From assembly GCA_900553295.1 (NCBI GenBank), contig USCR01000096.1, positions 1 through 9,407 on the forward strand: a stretch of 9,407 bases of DNA, given 5' to 3'. The stretch comes from an uncultured Eubacteriales bacterium (GTDB taxonomy: Bacteria > Bacillota > Clostridia > Christensenellales > Aristaeellaceae). A program made the translations under genes and the position numbers. Below, in pieces: positions 1 to 5,493 of this stretch; position 1 is the stretch's first letter; the number at the start of each line of letters is the position of its first letter. The notes beneath the pieces were generated by a model. The model was not told the DNA's origin and did not search any database. It saw only the letters and a list, made by a program, of their open reading frames with translations.

Positions 1-30
1 ACACACCATTCTGAAAGGAGACTGCAAACC

Positions 31-210
31 ATGTCCGAGAAGATTGTACAACTGAACGAGGAAGTTGTCAAGGGCCAAATCAAGGAATTGGTCCGCGGCA
101 AAACATGCAAAAAACAAAAAGGTGTTGCTTGCCCTGGAAGAGGCAATGCCCCTGCCCTTCTGTCCGGCGGAGCCAGCCCGCAGAAAAGAAAGCCTGTTTT
201 TCCCCAATAA
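31..210 (+). pseudogene. IS256-family transposase, N-terminal fragment
   Basis: The frame starts at ATG 31 behind a good AAAGGAG (14-20, 10-base spacing). Residues 1-23 (MSEKIVQLNEEVVKGQIKEL, then VRG) match, from memory, the N-terminus of IS256-family (mutator-type) transposases common in gut clostridia. A full-length enzyme has about 400 residues with a DDE catalytic domain. Here the resemblance ends near base 99-102 and the frame continues as lysine- and proline-rich sequence with no transposase character to a TAA at 208-210. No later frame resumes the family sequence, so this is a truncated element end, not a simple frameshift. It is the only plus-strand coding signal in the window and converges on nrdR. 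The terminal inverted repeat would lie left of the window. A contig-end assembly artefact is also possible. Confidence 0.75.
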
Positions 211-246
211 AAGCAGCCACACTGCTGCGCTGCAATGTGGCTGCTT
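204..246 (-). terminator. Intrinsic terminator of nrdR
   Basis: An 11-bp perfect stem pairs bases 211-221 with 236-246. The 14-base loop can itself pair further. On the minus strand the stem is followed by TTTTATT. It lies 15 bases past the nrdR stop codon and is oriented to end the nrdR transcript. There is no T-tract on the plus side, so it should not act in both directions. Confidence 0.85.
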
Positions 247-260
247 CATCCACCCGGGCA

Positions 261-749
261 TTATTCATTCTTTTGCTCAGGGGCATCCTTGGCTTTGCTT
301 TCGGCAATCAGGTGCGTCAGTTCCTCCATGAAGCTCCCCAGATCCGTGAACTTGCGGTATACCGCCGCAAAGCGGACATACGCCACTTCGTTGAGCTCCT
401 TGAGCTCGGCCATCACCATGTCCCCAATACGCTGGGAGCTGATTTCCCCGTCCATGCTGTTGTAAGCCGCCTGCTCAATGCGGCCCACGATAGCGTCGAT
501 TTGCTGCATGGAAACCGGGAGCTTTTCGCAGGCGTGAATGATGCCGCCCTTGATCTTGGAGGCATCAAAGGGCTCCCGGCGGTTGTCCCGCTTGACCACC
601 AGCAGGGGAGCCAGCTCAATCTTTTCATAGGTGGTGAAGCGGCGGCCGCAGTTCATGCATTCCCGCCGGCGGCGGATGCTGTTGCCCTCTTCCGTGGGAC
701 GGGAATCAATTACTTTGCTTTCCAGGCAGTTGCAGTACTGGCATCTCAT
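261..749 (-). CDS. nrdR: Transcriptional repressor NrdR
   Basis: NrdR is the ATP/dATP-sensing repressor of ribonucleotide reductase genes. It binds paired 16-bp NrdR boxes. The 162-residue product has the family's usual length and architecture. An N-terminal zinc ribbon has cysteines C3, C6, C31 and C34 with the signature SRPTEEGNSIRRRREC. An ATP-cone domain covers about residues 49-139 and includes VVKRDNRREPFD (51-62) and VAYVRFAAVYRKF (122-134). The ATG at 749 was chosen because it gives the canonical MRCxYC start. It lies 9 bases after an AAGGGG (759-764), and longer starts would need a TTG. The gene has its own promoter and terminator, so it is probably monocistronic. Its likely target is the paired palindrome at 1875-1921. 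The short charged tail after residue 150 is unremarkable. Confidence 0.97.
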   Translation of the reverse strand: MRCQYCNCLESKVIDSRPTEEGNSIRRRRECMNCGRRFTTYEKIELAPLLVVKRDNRREPFDASKIKGGIIHACEKLPVSMQQIDAIVGRIEQAAYNSMDGEISSQRIGDMVMAELKELNEVAYVRFAAVYRKFTDLGSFMEELTHLIAESKAKDAPEQKNE

Positions 750-792
750 GGCATGGCGCCCCTTCCCTAGCAATTCCTTCCAACTCGCCTCT

Positions 793-821
793 ATTATAGC
801 TTTTTTTGGGCTGCTCGTAAA
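793..821 (-). promoter_or_regulatory. nrdR sigma-A promoter
   Basis: On the minus strand a perfect TATAAT -10 (793-798) lies 17 bases downstream of a TTTACG -35 (816-821). The A/T-rich spacer contains a 7-base A run. The -10 is about 44 bases before the nrdR ATG at 749 and just after the stop of the upstream truncated gene. No convincing NrdR box overlaps it. The CTATTATAG around the -10 is a 9-base dyad and does not fit the 10-base NrdR core. Confidence 0.8.
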
Positions 822-854
822 GGTGAAATCTCAGGGAATGGGGAGCTGCCGGCG

Positions 855-1403
855 CTATTGGTTTTCCATCTCCAGCATCGCGGCCATCTGGTCCAGCCAC
901 CGCTCCAGCAGGGAAAGAAATTCCGGGAAGCTGTCCGGCACATCCTCCGCGCTCCAACCCAGCTCCGCCCAGGCATCCGGGCAATAGCTCAGGTAGGAGA
1001 GGCTGCACCCGTACGGAATGCCATAAATGCCCCCGTCCCGGCACACCAGGCCCGAAAAGGCCGGGTACATGCCTTCCACCGTTTCCCGCACCCCGGGAAA
1101 GGCGGAAAGATCGGCGCAATACCCCTTGTCCATGAGCAGGCCCACGTCAAAGCTGGCGCTGGAAACGGTGAACACGTCGTAGGCAAAGCCGCCGGAAATC
1201 AGGGCATTGAGCAGCTCATTGGTGCGCACAAAGGGATTGAGGGTTGCCTGAACCTCCACGCCGGAATGGGCGGAGACAAACGCCCTATACGCCTTGCTGG
1301 AGGAAGTGATTCCCGCCACGCGCAGGGTGGATGCCTGGGCCCCGGCAGGCAGGTAGCAGGCAAAAAGAGCACAGAGCAACAGCAGGGACAGGCGTTTTCT
1401 CAC
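855..1403 (-). CDS. Truncated extracellular solute-binding protein (N-terminal lobe only)
   Basis: The 182-residue product starts at GTG 1403, 9 bases after GAAGGAGG (1413-1420). A Sec signal peptide is clear: MRKR, a hydrophobic stretch (LSLLLLCALFACYL), then a likely cleavage after AGAQA (about residue 24). The mature part resembles the N-terminal lobe of type-1 ABC sugar or oligopeptide solute-binding proteins: TLRVAGITSS at the start, DVFTVSS around 75-81, then GGIYGIPYGCSLSYLSYC followed by AWAELGWSAEDVPDSFPEFL. Complete family members have about 400-550 residues in two lobes. Here a TAG after LEMENQ ends the protein, and no other frame before nrdR continues it. No transporter permease or ATPase is nearby. 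It is either a decayed remnant or a short secreted protein. A lipobox at C17 (LFAC) is poor. It sits between the nrdD-like gene's terminator and the nrdR promoter. Confidence 0.7.
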   Translation of the reverse strand: MRKRLSLLLLCALFACYLPAGAQASTLRVAGITSSSKAYRAFVSAHSGVEVQATLNPFVRTNELLNALISGGFAYDVFTVSSASFDVGLLMDKGYCADLSAFPGVRETVEGMYPAFSGLVCRDGGIYGIPYGCSLSYLSYCPDAWAELGWSAEDVPDSFPEFLSLLERWLDQMAAMLEMENQ

Positions 1404-1477
1404 GGTTGGCCGCCTCCTTCACAAAAGCGTATGCTATGTATCAGACGCTTTACAGGGGCGCGGCGGCACGCACCTGC

Positions 1478-1500
1478 AAAAAAAAGCGGCCCAAGGCCGG
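1478..1500 (-). terminator. Intrinsic terminator downstream of the nrdD-like gene
   Basis: On the minus strand CGGCC, a TTG loop and GGCCG (1487-1499) are followed by one C and then eight T residues (1478-1485). The 5-bp all-GC stem with a long T-tract is a standard Rho-independent terminator. It lies about 47 bases past the stop codon at 1547 and just downstream of a larger hairpin at 1511-1542. Confidence 0.85.
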
Positions 1501-1510
1501 TAAAACGCAT

Positions 1511-1542
1511 TTGCGCCCCCTCCCAGCTGGAAGGGGGCGCAA
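1511..1542 (-). terminator. Strong GC hairpin just after the nrdD-like stop codon
   Basis: A 10-bp perfect stem (1511-1520 with 1533-1542) is extended by T-A, one mismatch and two more G-C pairs around an AGCT loop. It begins 4 bases after the TGA of the 89-residue gene. On the minus strand it is followed by ATGCGTTTT, a poor T-tract. It may be a first terminator, or an RNA 3'-end stabiliser or processing structure ahead of the terminator at 1478-1500. Confidence 0.65.
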
Positions 1543-1546
1543 GGGC

Positions 1547-1816
1547 TCAGGCCAGGCCGTGCTTGACCCGGTCGTGCTCCTCGGCACGCTTGGCGTTGTT
1601 GAAGCGGTCCAGGGTGCCCACCAGGTAGCCGGTAATTCGCCGGATGCGCTGGAAGGGCTGGTTGCCAAAGTCATAGGACAGGTCCACATAATCCCCGTCC
1701 ACGTGAATATCGATGCCGAAGGGCTCCTTGCCAAACTTCTGCTTGGCCCGCTGGATGTAAGCGTCGATCTCCTGCTGCTCCAGCTGGCCGCCGGTGACCT
1801 GCACATGACATGCCAT
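1547..1816 (-). CDS. Stand-alone anaerobic ribonucleotide reductase (NrdD) C-terminal-like protein
   Basis: The protein has 89 residues. Its last third (R60-ITGYL, then LDRFNNAKRAEE and RVKH, residues 60-86) resembles the extreme C-terminus of class III ribonucleotide reductase NrdD. There an R-x-C/T-G-Y-L motif carries the glycyl radical and is followed by a basic RVKH-type tail. G63 is the candidate radical glycine, with 26 residues after it. The zinc-binding cysteine pairs that precede this motif in NrdD are absent, and C3 is the only cysteine. Residues 10-55 look like a small alpha/beta module (helix QQEIDAYIQRAKQKF, strands FGIDIHV and DYVDLSYDF). Similar short clostridial proteins are, from memory, annotated as anaerobic ribonucleoside-triphosphate reductase, but their function is not known to me. 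ATG 1816 follows AAAGGAG (1827-1833) by 10 bases. An extended -10 promoter and two NrdR-box-like palindromes lie upstream, and nrdR is two genes downstream. Confidence 0.8.
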   Translation of the reverse strand: MACHVQVTGGQLEQQEIDAYIQRAKQKFGKEPFGIDIHVDGDYVDLSYDFGNQPFQRIRRITGYLVGTLDRFNNAKRAEEHDRVKHGLA

Positions 1817-1841
1817 GGGGTATCATCTCCTTTGTGATACC

Positions 1842-1870
1842 AGTATACCACCGAAAGGAGAAAGTGAAAC
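1842..1870 (-). promoter_or_regulatory. Extended -10 promoter of the nrdD-like gene
   Basis: On the minus strand TGGTATACT gives an extended -10 (TG at 1849-1850, TATACT at 1842-1847). A weak GTTTCA -35 lies 17 bases upstream (1865-1870). The predicted start point near 1835 leaves a short leader containing the AAAGGAG. The -35 begins 4 bases downstream of the proximal NrdR-box-like palindrome. Confidence 0.65.
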
Positions 1871-1874
1871 ACGT

Positions 1875-1921
1875 TTTCTGTATATAGGGAAAACTTTGTC
1901 GAAAACCACCATATTTTGTGG
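1875..1921. promoter_or_regulatory. Putative paired NrdR boxes (operator)
   Basis: The published NrdR-box consensus is acaCwAtATaTwGtgt, and boxes occur in pairs about three helical turns apart. Box 1 (1906-1921, CCACCATATTTTGTGG) matches about 12 of 16 positions. Box 2 (1875-1890, TTTCTGTATATAGGGA) matches about 10 of 16, including 9 of the 10 core positions. The dyad centres (1913.5 and 1882.5) are exactly 31 bp apart, leaving 15 bp between boxes. They lie directly upstream of the promoter of an NrdD-like gene and about 1.1 kb from nrdR. One caveat is that they sit just upstream of the best -35 rather than over it. The distal box can also be drawn as a 7-bp hairpin (1903-1924) that touches the stop codon of the preceding small ORF. 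Confidence 0.6.
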
Positions 1922-1923
1922 TT

Positions 1924-2007
1924 TCAATGCTGCACGGGCCGCTTGTGCAGGGTGACCTTCTTCTTCTCCAGGACGAACAGCCGGGAAGGGCGCTTGTTGC
2001 CGGGCAT
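1924..2007 (-). CDS. 27-residue basic small protein, unknown function
   Basis: This short frame starts at ATG 2007 and ends at TGA 1924-1926. It is preceded by a perfect AAAGGAGG (2016-2023) with the optimal 8-base spacing, and begins 32 bases after the rpe stop in the same direction. The product starts MPGNKRPSRLFVLEKKKVTL and ends HKRPVQH. It has 5 Lys, 3 Arg and 2 His against a single Glu, a short hydrophobic patch (LFVL), and no cysteine, signal peptide or membrane segment. I do not recognise a family. It is not ribosomal protein L34 or L36 by sequence. The strong initiation site argues for real translation. It may be a nucleic-acid-binding or ribosome-associated microprotein co-expressed with the rsgA/rpe operon. 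It could instead be a translated leader ORF for the gene downstream, since its stop codon abuts the putative NrdR boxes. Confidence 0.6.
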   Translation of the reverse strand: MPGNKRPSRLFVLEKKKVTLHKRPVQH

Positions 2008-2039
2008 GGGCTTCGCCTCCTTTCCCGGATAGGATGCCC

Positions 2040-2678
2040 TCAGGGCAGGGCGTGTATCCGGGAAATATCCTCCCGGGGATCGGCGGAGCGGTACAGGGCC
2101 GTGCCCAGCACCGCCACATCCAGCCCCGCCTCCCGCAGCAGGGGCAGGTTCTCCAGGCTCACGCCGCCGTCCGCCTGGATGTGGCCCGTATAGCCCATTT
2201 CCCGCAGGCGGCGAATCTTCTGGATTTGTTCAGCCATAAAGCGCTGGCCGCCAAAGCCCGGCTCCACGGTCATCACCAGCACCATGTCGCACAGGGGCAG
2301 CGCCTCCGCGATGGTTTCCGCGGGGGTGGCGGGCTTCAGGGACACGCTGGGATGCGCGCCCAGGCGGCGGATCTCCCGCAGCAGGGCGGGCAGGTCCTCC
2401 GCGGCCTCGGCGTGAATGGTGAGCCAGTCCGCCCCGGCGGCGATAAAGGTTTCCACATAACGCTCGGGGTGGGCGATCATCAGGTGTACGTCCAGGGGGA
2501 TGGAAAAGCGCCCCCGCAGGGCCTTGACCAGGCTGGGGCCATAGCTTAAATTGGGGACGAAGCAGCCGTCCATAATGTCCACATGGAGCCAGTCGCAGCC
2601 CGCGTCCACCATGCGCTGGGCTTCCTCCCCCAGGCGCAGGGGATCGGCGGCGAGAATCGACGGGGATACCTTAATCAT
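2040..2678 (-). CDS. rpe: Ribulose-phosphate 3-epimerase
   Basis: This cytosolic TIM-barrel enzyme interconverts D-ribulose 5-phosphate and D-xylulose 5-phosphate in the pentose phosphate pathway. The 212-residue protein matches the family length. Visible motifs are the N-terminal KVSPSILAAD, LHVDIMDGCFVPN with metal ligands H32 and D34, DVHLMI with H65, the loop MTVEPGFGGQ (136-145), and ADGGVS with the second catalytic aspartate D170. LGTALY near the C-terminus forms the phosphate-binding end. The start at 2678 was chosen over a longer frame because GGAGGG sits 6 bases upstream and the family begins MxKVSPSIL. It overlaps the rsgA stop by 8 bases (ATGATTAA), which implies translational coupling. 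Many clostridia have rpe directly after rsgA. The thiN gene that often follows is missing here and a 27-codon ORF takes its place. Confidence 0.97.
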   Translation of the reverse strand: MIKVSPSILAADPLRLGEEAQRMVDAGCDWLHVDIMDGCFVPNLSYGPSLVKALRGRFSIPLDVHLMIAHPERYVETFIAAGADWLTIHAEAAEDLPALLREIRRLGAHPSVSLKPATPAETIAEALPLCDMVLVMTVEPGFGGQRFMAEQIQKIRRLREMGYTGHIQADGGVSLENLPLLREAGLDVAVLGTALYRSADPREDISRIHALP

Positions 2679-3549
2679 AACGTTCCCTCCATGCCTTTCG
2701 TACATCGGCGAGCAATTCCCGGTAGCGTTCCACCCGCTGGGGGTCCAGTTCCCCGGCGGCCACGGCGGCGGTTACGGCGCAGCCCGGCTCCGAGGCATGA
2801 TAGCAGGGGGCGAAGCGGCATTGCCCCTCATAGGGGGCAAACTCGGGGTAAGCGTCCTTCAGGGTCACGGGGTCCATGCCGCCCTCCATCTCCAGCAGGC
2901 TGAAGCCGGCGGTGTCCAGCACCCGCAGGCCCTTGGCCTCCAATAGCTCCGCGTGGCGGGTGGTGTTCTTGCCCCGCTGAATCTTCTGGCTGATGTCCCC
3001 GGTCTCCACGCCCAGGCCCGTGAGGGCGTTGAGCAGCGTGCTCTTCCCCACCCCGGACAGGCCCGCGAAGCAGCACAGCCGGCCGGCCATGACCTGGCGC
3101 AGATCGTCCAGCCCCTGGCCCGTGCGGGCGCTGACGGGGAGCACGGGCACCTCCGCCCGGGCGTATTGCCGGGATAATTCCCCGGCCAGGGCGGCGTCCA
3201 GGTCGCACTTGTTCACCACCAGGGCGGCGTCCATGCCCTGCTGCCGGGCGCGAACCAGCAGCCGGTCCACCAGCAGCAGGTCCGGGGCGGGGACGGGCGC
3301 GGCCACAATCAGCAGCAGTTCCACATTGGCCACCGGGGGACGGACGCACACGGTTTTGCGGGGGAGGATCTCCTCCACCCAGCCGTGCTCCTCTTCCTCC
3401 CCGGGGGTGAAGAGGATCTCGTCGCCCACCAGGGGGGACAGCCCCAGGCGGCGGAATTTCTTTTTGCAGCGGAGGACGTATGCCTCCCCCGCGGGGGTTC
3501 GGGCGGTGTACAGCCCGCCCATGCCGCGGACGATCACGCCCCGCAGCAT
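2671..3549 (-). CDS. rsgA: Ribosome small subunit-dependent GTPase RsgA
   Basis: RsgA is a circularly permuted GTPase that checks late 30S ribosomal subunit assembly. The 292-residue protein has an OB-fold N-terminus (about 1-68). The GTPase motifs follow in permuted order: NKCD (113-116), SAR (140-142), P-loop GLSGVGKS (163-170), switch NTTRH (195-199) and DTAGF (212-216, with Ala where Pro is usual). A C-terminal zinc domain has C244, C249, H251 and C257. ATG 3549 gives the normal N-terminus (GVIVRGMGGLY) but has only a weak local AAGGC. A consensus AAGGAGG (3575-3581) lies 25 bases upstream, with no ATG, GTG or TTG at optimal distance from it. An ACG in frame at 3567 is there instead. The gene sits 42 bases after prkC and overlaps rpe, the standard Firmicutes arrangement. 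Confidence 0.96.
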   Translation of the reverse strand: MLRGVIVRGMGGLYTARTPAGEAYVLRCKKKFRRLGLSPLVGDEILFTPGEEEEHGWVEEILPRKTVCVRPPVANVELLLIVAAPVPAPDLLLVDRLLVRARQQGMDAALVVNKCDLDAALAGELSRQYARAEVPVLPVSARTGQGLDDLRQVMAGRLCCFAGLSGVGKSTLLNALTGLGVETGDISQKIQRGKNTTRHAELLEAKGLRVLDTAGFSLLEMEGGMDPVTLKDAYPEFAPYEGQCRFAPCYHASEPGCAVTAAVAAGELDPQRVERYRELLADVRKAWRERYD

Positions 3550-3591
3550 GCCTTGCGTGTTTTCCGTAGGGATGCCTCCTTGCTCTGTGGC

Positions 3592-5493
3592 TTACTCCAG
3601 GGTGACGGTGCGCTGGTAGGCGAAGCTGCCGTCCAGGTAGACGCGGCAGACGTGGCTGCCGGTGAGGGTGCTCTCAATGGTCACGGTGGTGTTCCGCGGG
3701 CTGTCCGCGGCCAGGGTGTCGGCGTAGACCTCGGTCTCGATGCCCTCGTCGTCCACCAGGGTGATGCGCACATCCATGCTGGCGTCGCTTTCCGGCAGGG
3801 TGATGTCCACCTGGGCGGCGTGCACCAGGCTGGCCACCCGGTAGACCGACAGGGTCACCGCGGTGCCTTCGATTACCTGGGTTCCCGCCACGGGGGATTG
3901 CAGCGCCACCTTGCCGTGCTGGTTGGCCTCGGCGGAGTCCACGGACTGGATCTGTGTGTTCAGGGTCAGCTTGGCGCTGGAGAGCAGCTCCCGGGCTTCC
4001 TGGAGGGTTTTGCCCACCAGGTTGGGAATATACGCGCTGCCCCCGGAGACGGTCACCTGTACAATGTCCCCGGAAGCGCAGGTGCTGCCCGCGTCGGGGG
4101 TCTGGGTGAGAATGGTATCCACGGGCTGGTCGGACACCACTTTTTCCACCACGGCCAGGGTGAGGCCGGCGGCCTGAAGCCTGGGAATGGCGTCAGCGGT
4201 GGTGGAGCCGGTAATGGCGGGCACCTGCTGGGCCGAAGGTCCCTTCGACACGGTGATGACCACCGTATCCCCTTTTTTCAGGGTGGTATCCATTTCCGGC
4301 GCCTGGAGGATCACCGTGCCCGCGGGCACCGTGGGGTGGTTCACCTCGATGACCTCCACCTGCAGATTGGCCCGGGAAGCCAGGCGCTGGGCGGTGACCA
4401 CGTCCGCGCCCAGGAGATCGGGCACGGTGGTGCTGGTGACCACCCGCTCATAGATGGCGCCGCCGCCCAGGTATAGCCCGTAGAACACCAGCCCCGCCAT
4501 AATCAGGCTCAGCAGCGTCCACATGCCCGTGCGGTGGGGATGCACCTGATAGCGCCGACGGGGCGGCACCTTCCGCGCCTGGGAAGCGGTATCCATGCCC
4601 ACGGGCCGCTGGGGCGGCCTGGGCGGCGCGGGGATGGGCATGGCCTCCACCAGGCGGGGCTGCATGCGTTCCGTGCGGCCCTCCAGGGCCAGGCGCAGCT
4701 CCGCGGCCATTTCCATGGCGCTCTGATAACGGTATTTGGGATTCTTCTCCATGGCCATCATGCACACATGGCTGATAGCCTGGGGCACGTCGGGGGCAAT
4801 GGACTCGATGGGCGCGGGCTTGGCGTGCAGGTGCTGCATGGCCACGGCCACGGGGCTGTCCCCGTCAAAGGGCACGCGGCCGGTGAGCATTTCATAGAGT
4901 ACCACGCCGCAGCTGTAAATATCGCTGCGGGCGTCCGCGGCTTGGCCGGAGGCCTGCTCCGGGCTGAAATAATGCACCGAGCCCATGACGCTGTCCCCCC
5001 GGGTCAGGGTGGAGCTGTCCGCCATCCGGGCAATGCCGAAGTCCGCCACCTTCACGTGGCCGTCGGCGTTGACCAGGATGTTCTGCGGCTTGATGTCCCG
5101 GTGAATAATGCCGTTTTGGTGGGCGTGCTGCAGGGCCGAGAGAATGCGGATGGTCACCTGGGCGGCCACCTGGGGATTCAGCCGGCCCTTTTCCTGGATC
5201 AGCTCCTTGAGGGTTTTGCCCTGGACGTATTCCATGACCAGGTAACGGTTCTCCCCATCCATGCCCACGTCCAGGAGGTTGACGATGTTGTGGTGGGTCA
5301 TTTTGCTGGCGGCCTCGGCCTCCCGCTGGAAGCGGCCCACAAACTCCGCGTCCTGGTTGAATTCCGGGCGGAGGACCTTCACGGCCACGTTGTGCCCCGT
5401 GCGCATGTCAATGGCCCGGTACACAATGGCCATGCCGCCCATGCCGATCTGCTCCACCAGGCGGTAGCGGTCGGCAAGGATTTTTTCGCTCAT
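3592..5493 (-). CDS. prkC: PASTA-domain Ser/Thr protein kinase PrkC (Stk1)
   Basis: This membrane kinase senses peptidoglycan fragments or lipid II and phosphorylates cell-division, wall and translation proteins. The 633 residues split as follows. The Hanks-type kinase domain (about 10-270) has a glycine loop GMGGMAIVY (17-25), K39 in VAVKV, HRDIKPQN (131-138), DFG (151-153), an activation loop with threonines at 162 and 164, and GSVHYFSPEQ (171-180). A proline- and arginine-rich linker covers about 285-322. One membrane helix spans about 324-342. Three extracellular PASTA repeats lie at about 355-417, 421-484 and 486-551. A final beta-rich Ig-like domain of about 80 residues (552-633) resembles the tail seen in some clostridial PrkC proteins. 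The ATG overlaps the prpC stop as ATGA, with GGAGG upstream, so kinase and phosphatase are translationally coupled. Confidence 0.97.
   Translation of the reverse strand: MSEKILADRYRLVEQIGMGGMAIVYRAIDMRTGHNVAVKVLRPEFNQDAEFVGRFQREAEAASKMTHHNIVNLLDVGMDGENRYLVMEYVQGKTLKELIQEKGRLNPQVAAQVTIRILSALQHAHQNGIIHRDIKPQNILVNADGHVKVADFGIARMADSSTLTRGDSVMGSVHYFSPEQASGQAADARSDIYSCGVVLYEMLTGRVPFDGDSPVAVAMQHLHAKPAPIESIAPDVPQAISHVCMMAMEKNPKYRYQSAMEMAAELRLALEGRTERMQPRLVEAMPIPAPPRPPQRPVGMDTASQARKVPPRRRYQVHPHRTGMWTLLSLIMAGLVFYGLYLGGGAIYERVVTSTTVPDLLGADVVTAQRLASRANLQVEVIEVNHPTVPAGTVILQAPEMDTTLKKGDTVVITVSKGPSAQQVPAITGSTTADAIPRLQAAGLTLAVVEKVVSDQPVDTILTQTPDAGSTCASGDIVQVTVSGGSAYIPNLVGKTLQEARELLSSAKLTLNTQIQSVDSAEANQHGKVALQSPVAGTQVIEGTAVTLSVYRVASLVHAAQVDITLPESDASMDVRITLVDDEGIETEVYADTLAADSPRNTTVTIESTLTGSHVCRVYLDGSFAYQRTVTLE

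Noticed and set aside
103..205. A second terminator or small RNA between the transposase fragment and nrdR (TTGCC/GGCAA stem before T-rich sequence)
   Set aside because: The stem has only 5 bp and the T run begins 8 bases after it, so it does not meet a usual terminator pattern. Nothing else is visible in this stretch.
785..805. An NrdR box over the nrdR -10 element (autoregulation)
   Set aside because: CTATTATAG is a 9-base dyad without the CwATATATwG core spacing, and no partner box lies about 31 bp away.
105..1837. Plus-strand frames opposite nrdR, the solute-binding gene and the nrdD-like gene
   Set aside because: The minus-strand genes have recognised motifs, start sites and promoters. 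The opposite frames have none.
1903..1924. A 7-bp hairpin as a terminator for the rpe operon
   Set aside because: The stem is short, the loop is 8 bases, and only TTTTCG follows on the minus strand. The same dyad fits the NrdR consensus better. A weak terminator role cannot be excluded.
1823..2119. A 98-codon minus-strand frame overlapping the rpe 3' end and the small ORF
   Set aside because: It lies mostly in another frame of rpe and across the operator region, with no suitable ribosome binding site. The 27-codon frame with AAAGGAGG explains the region better.
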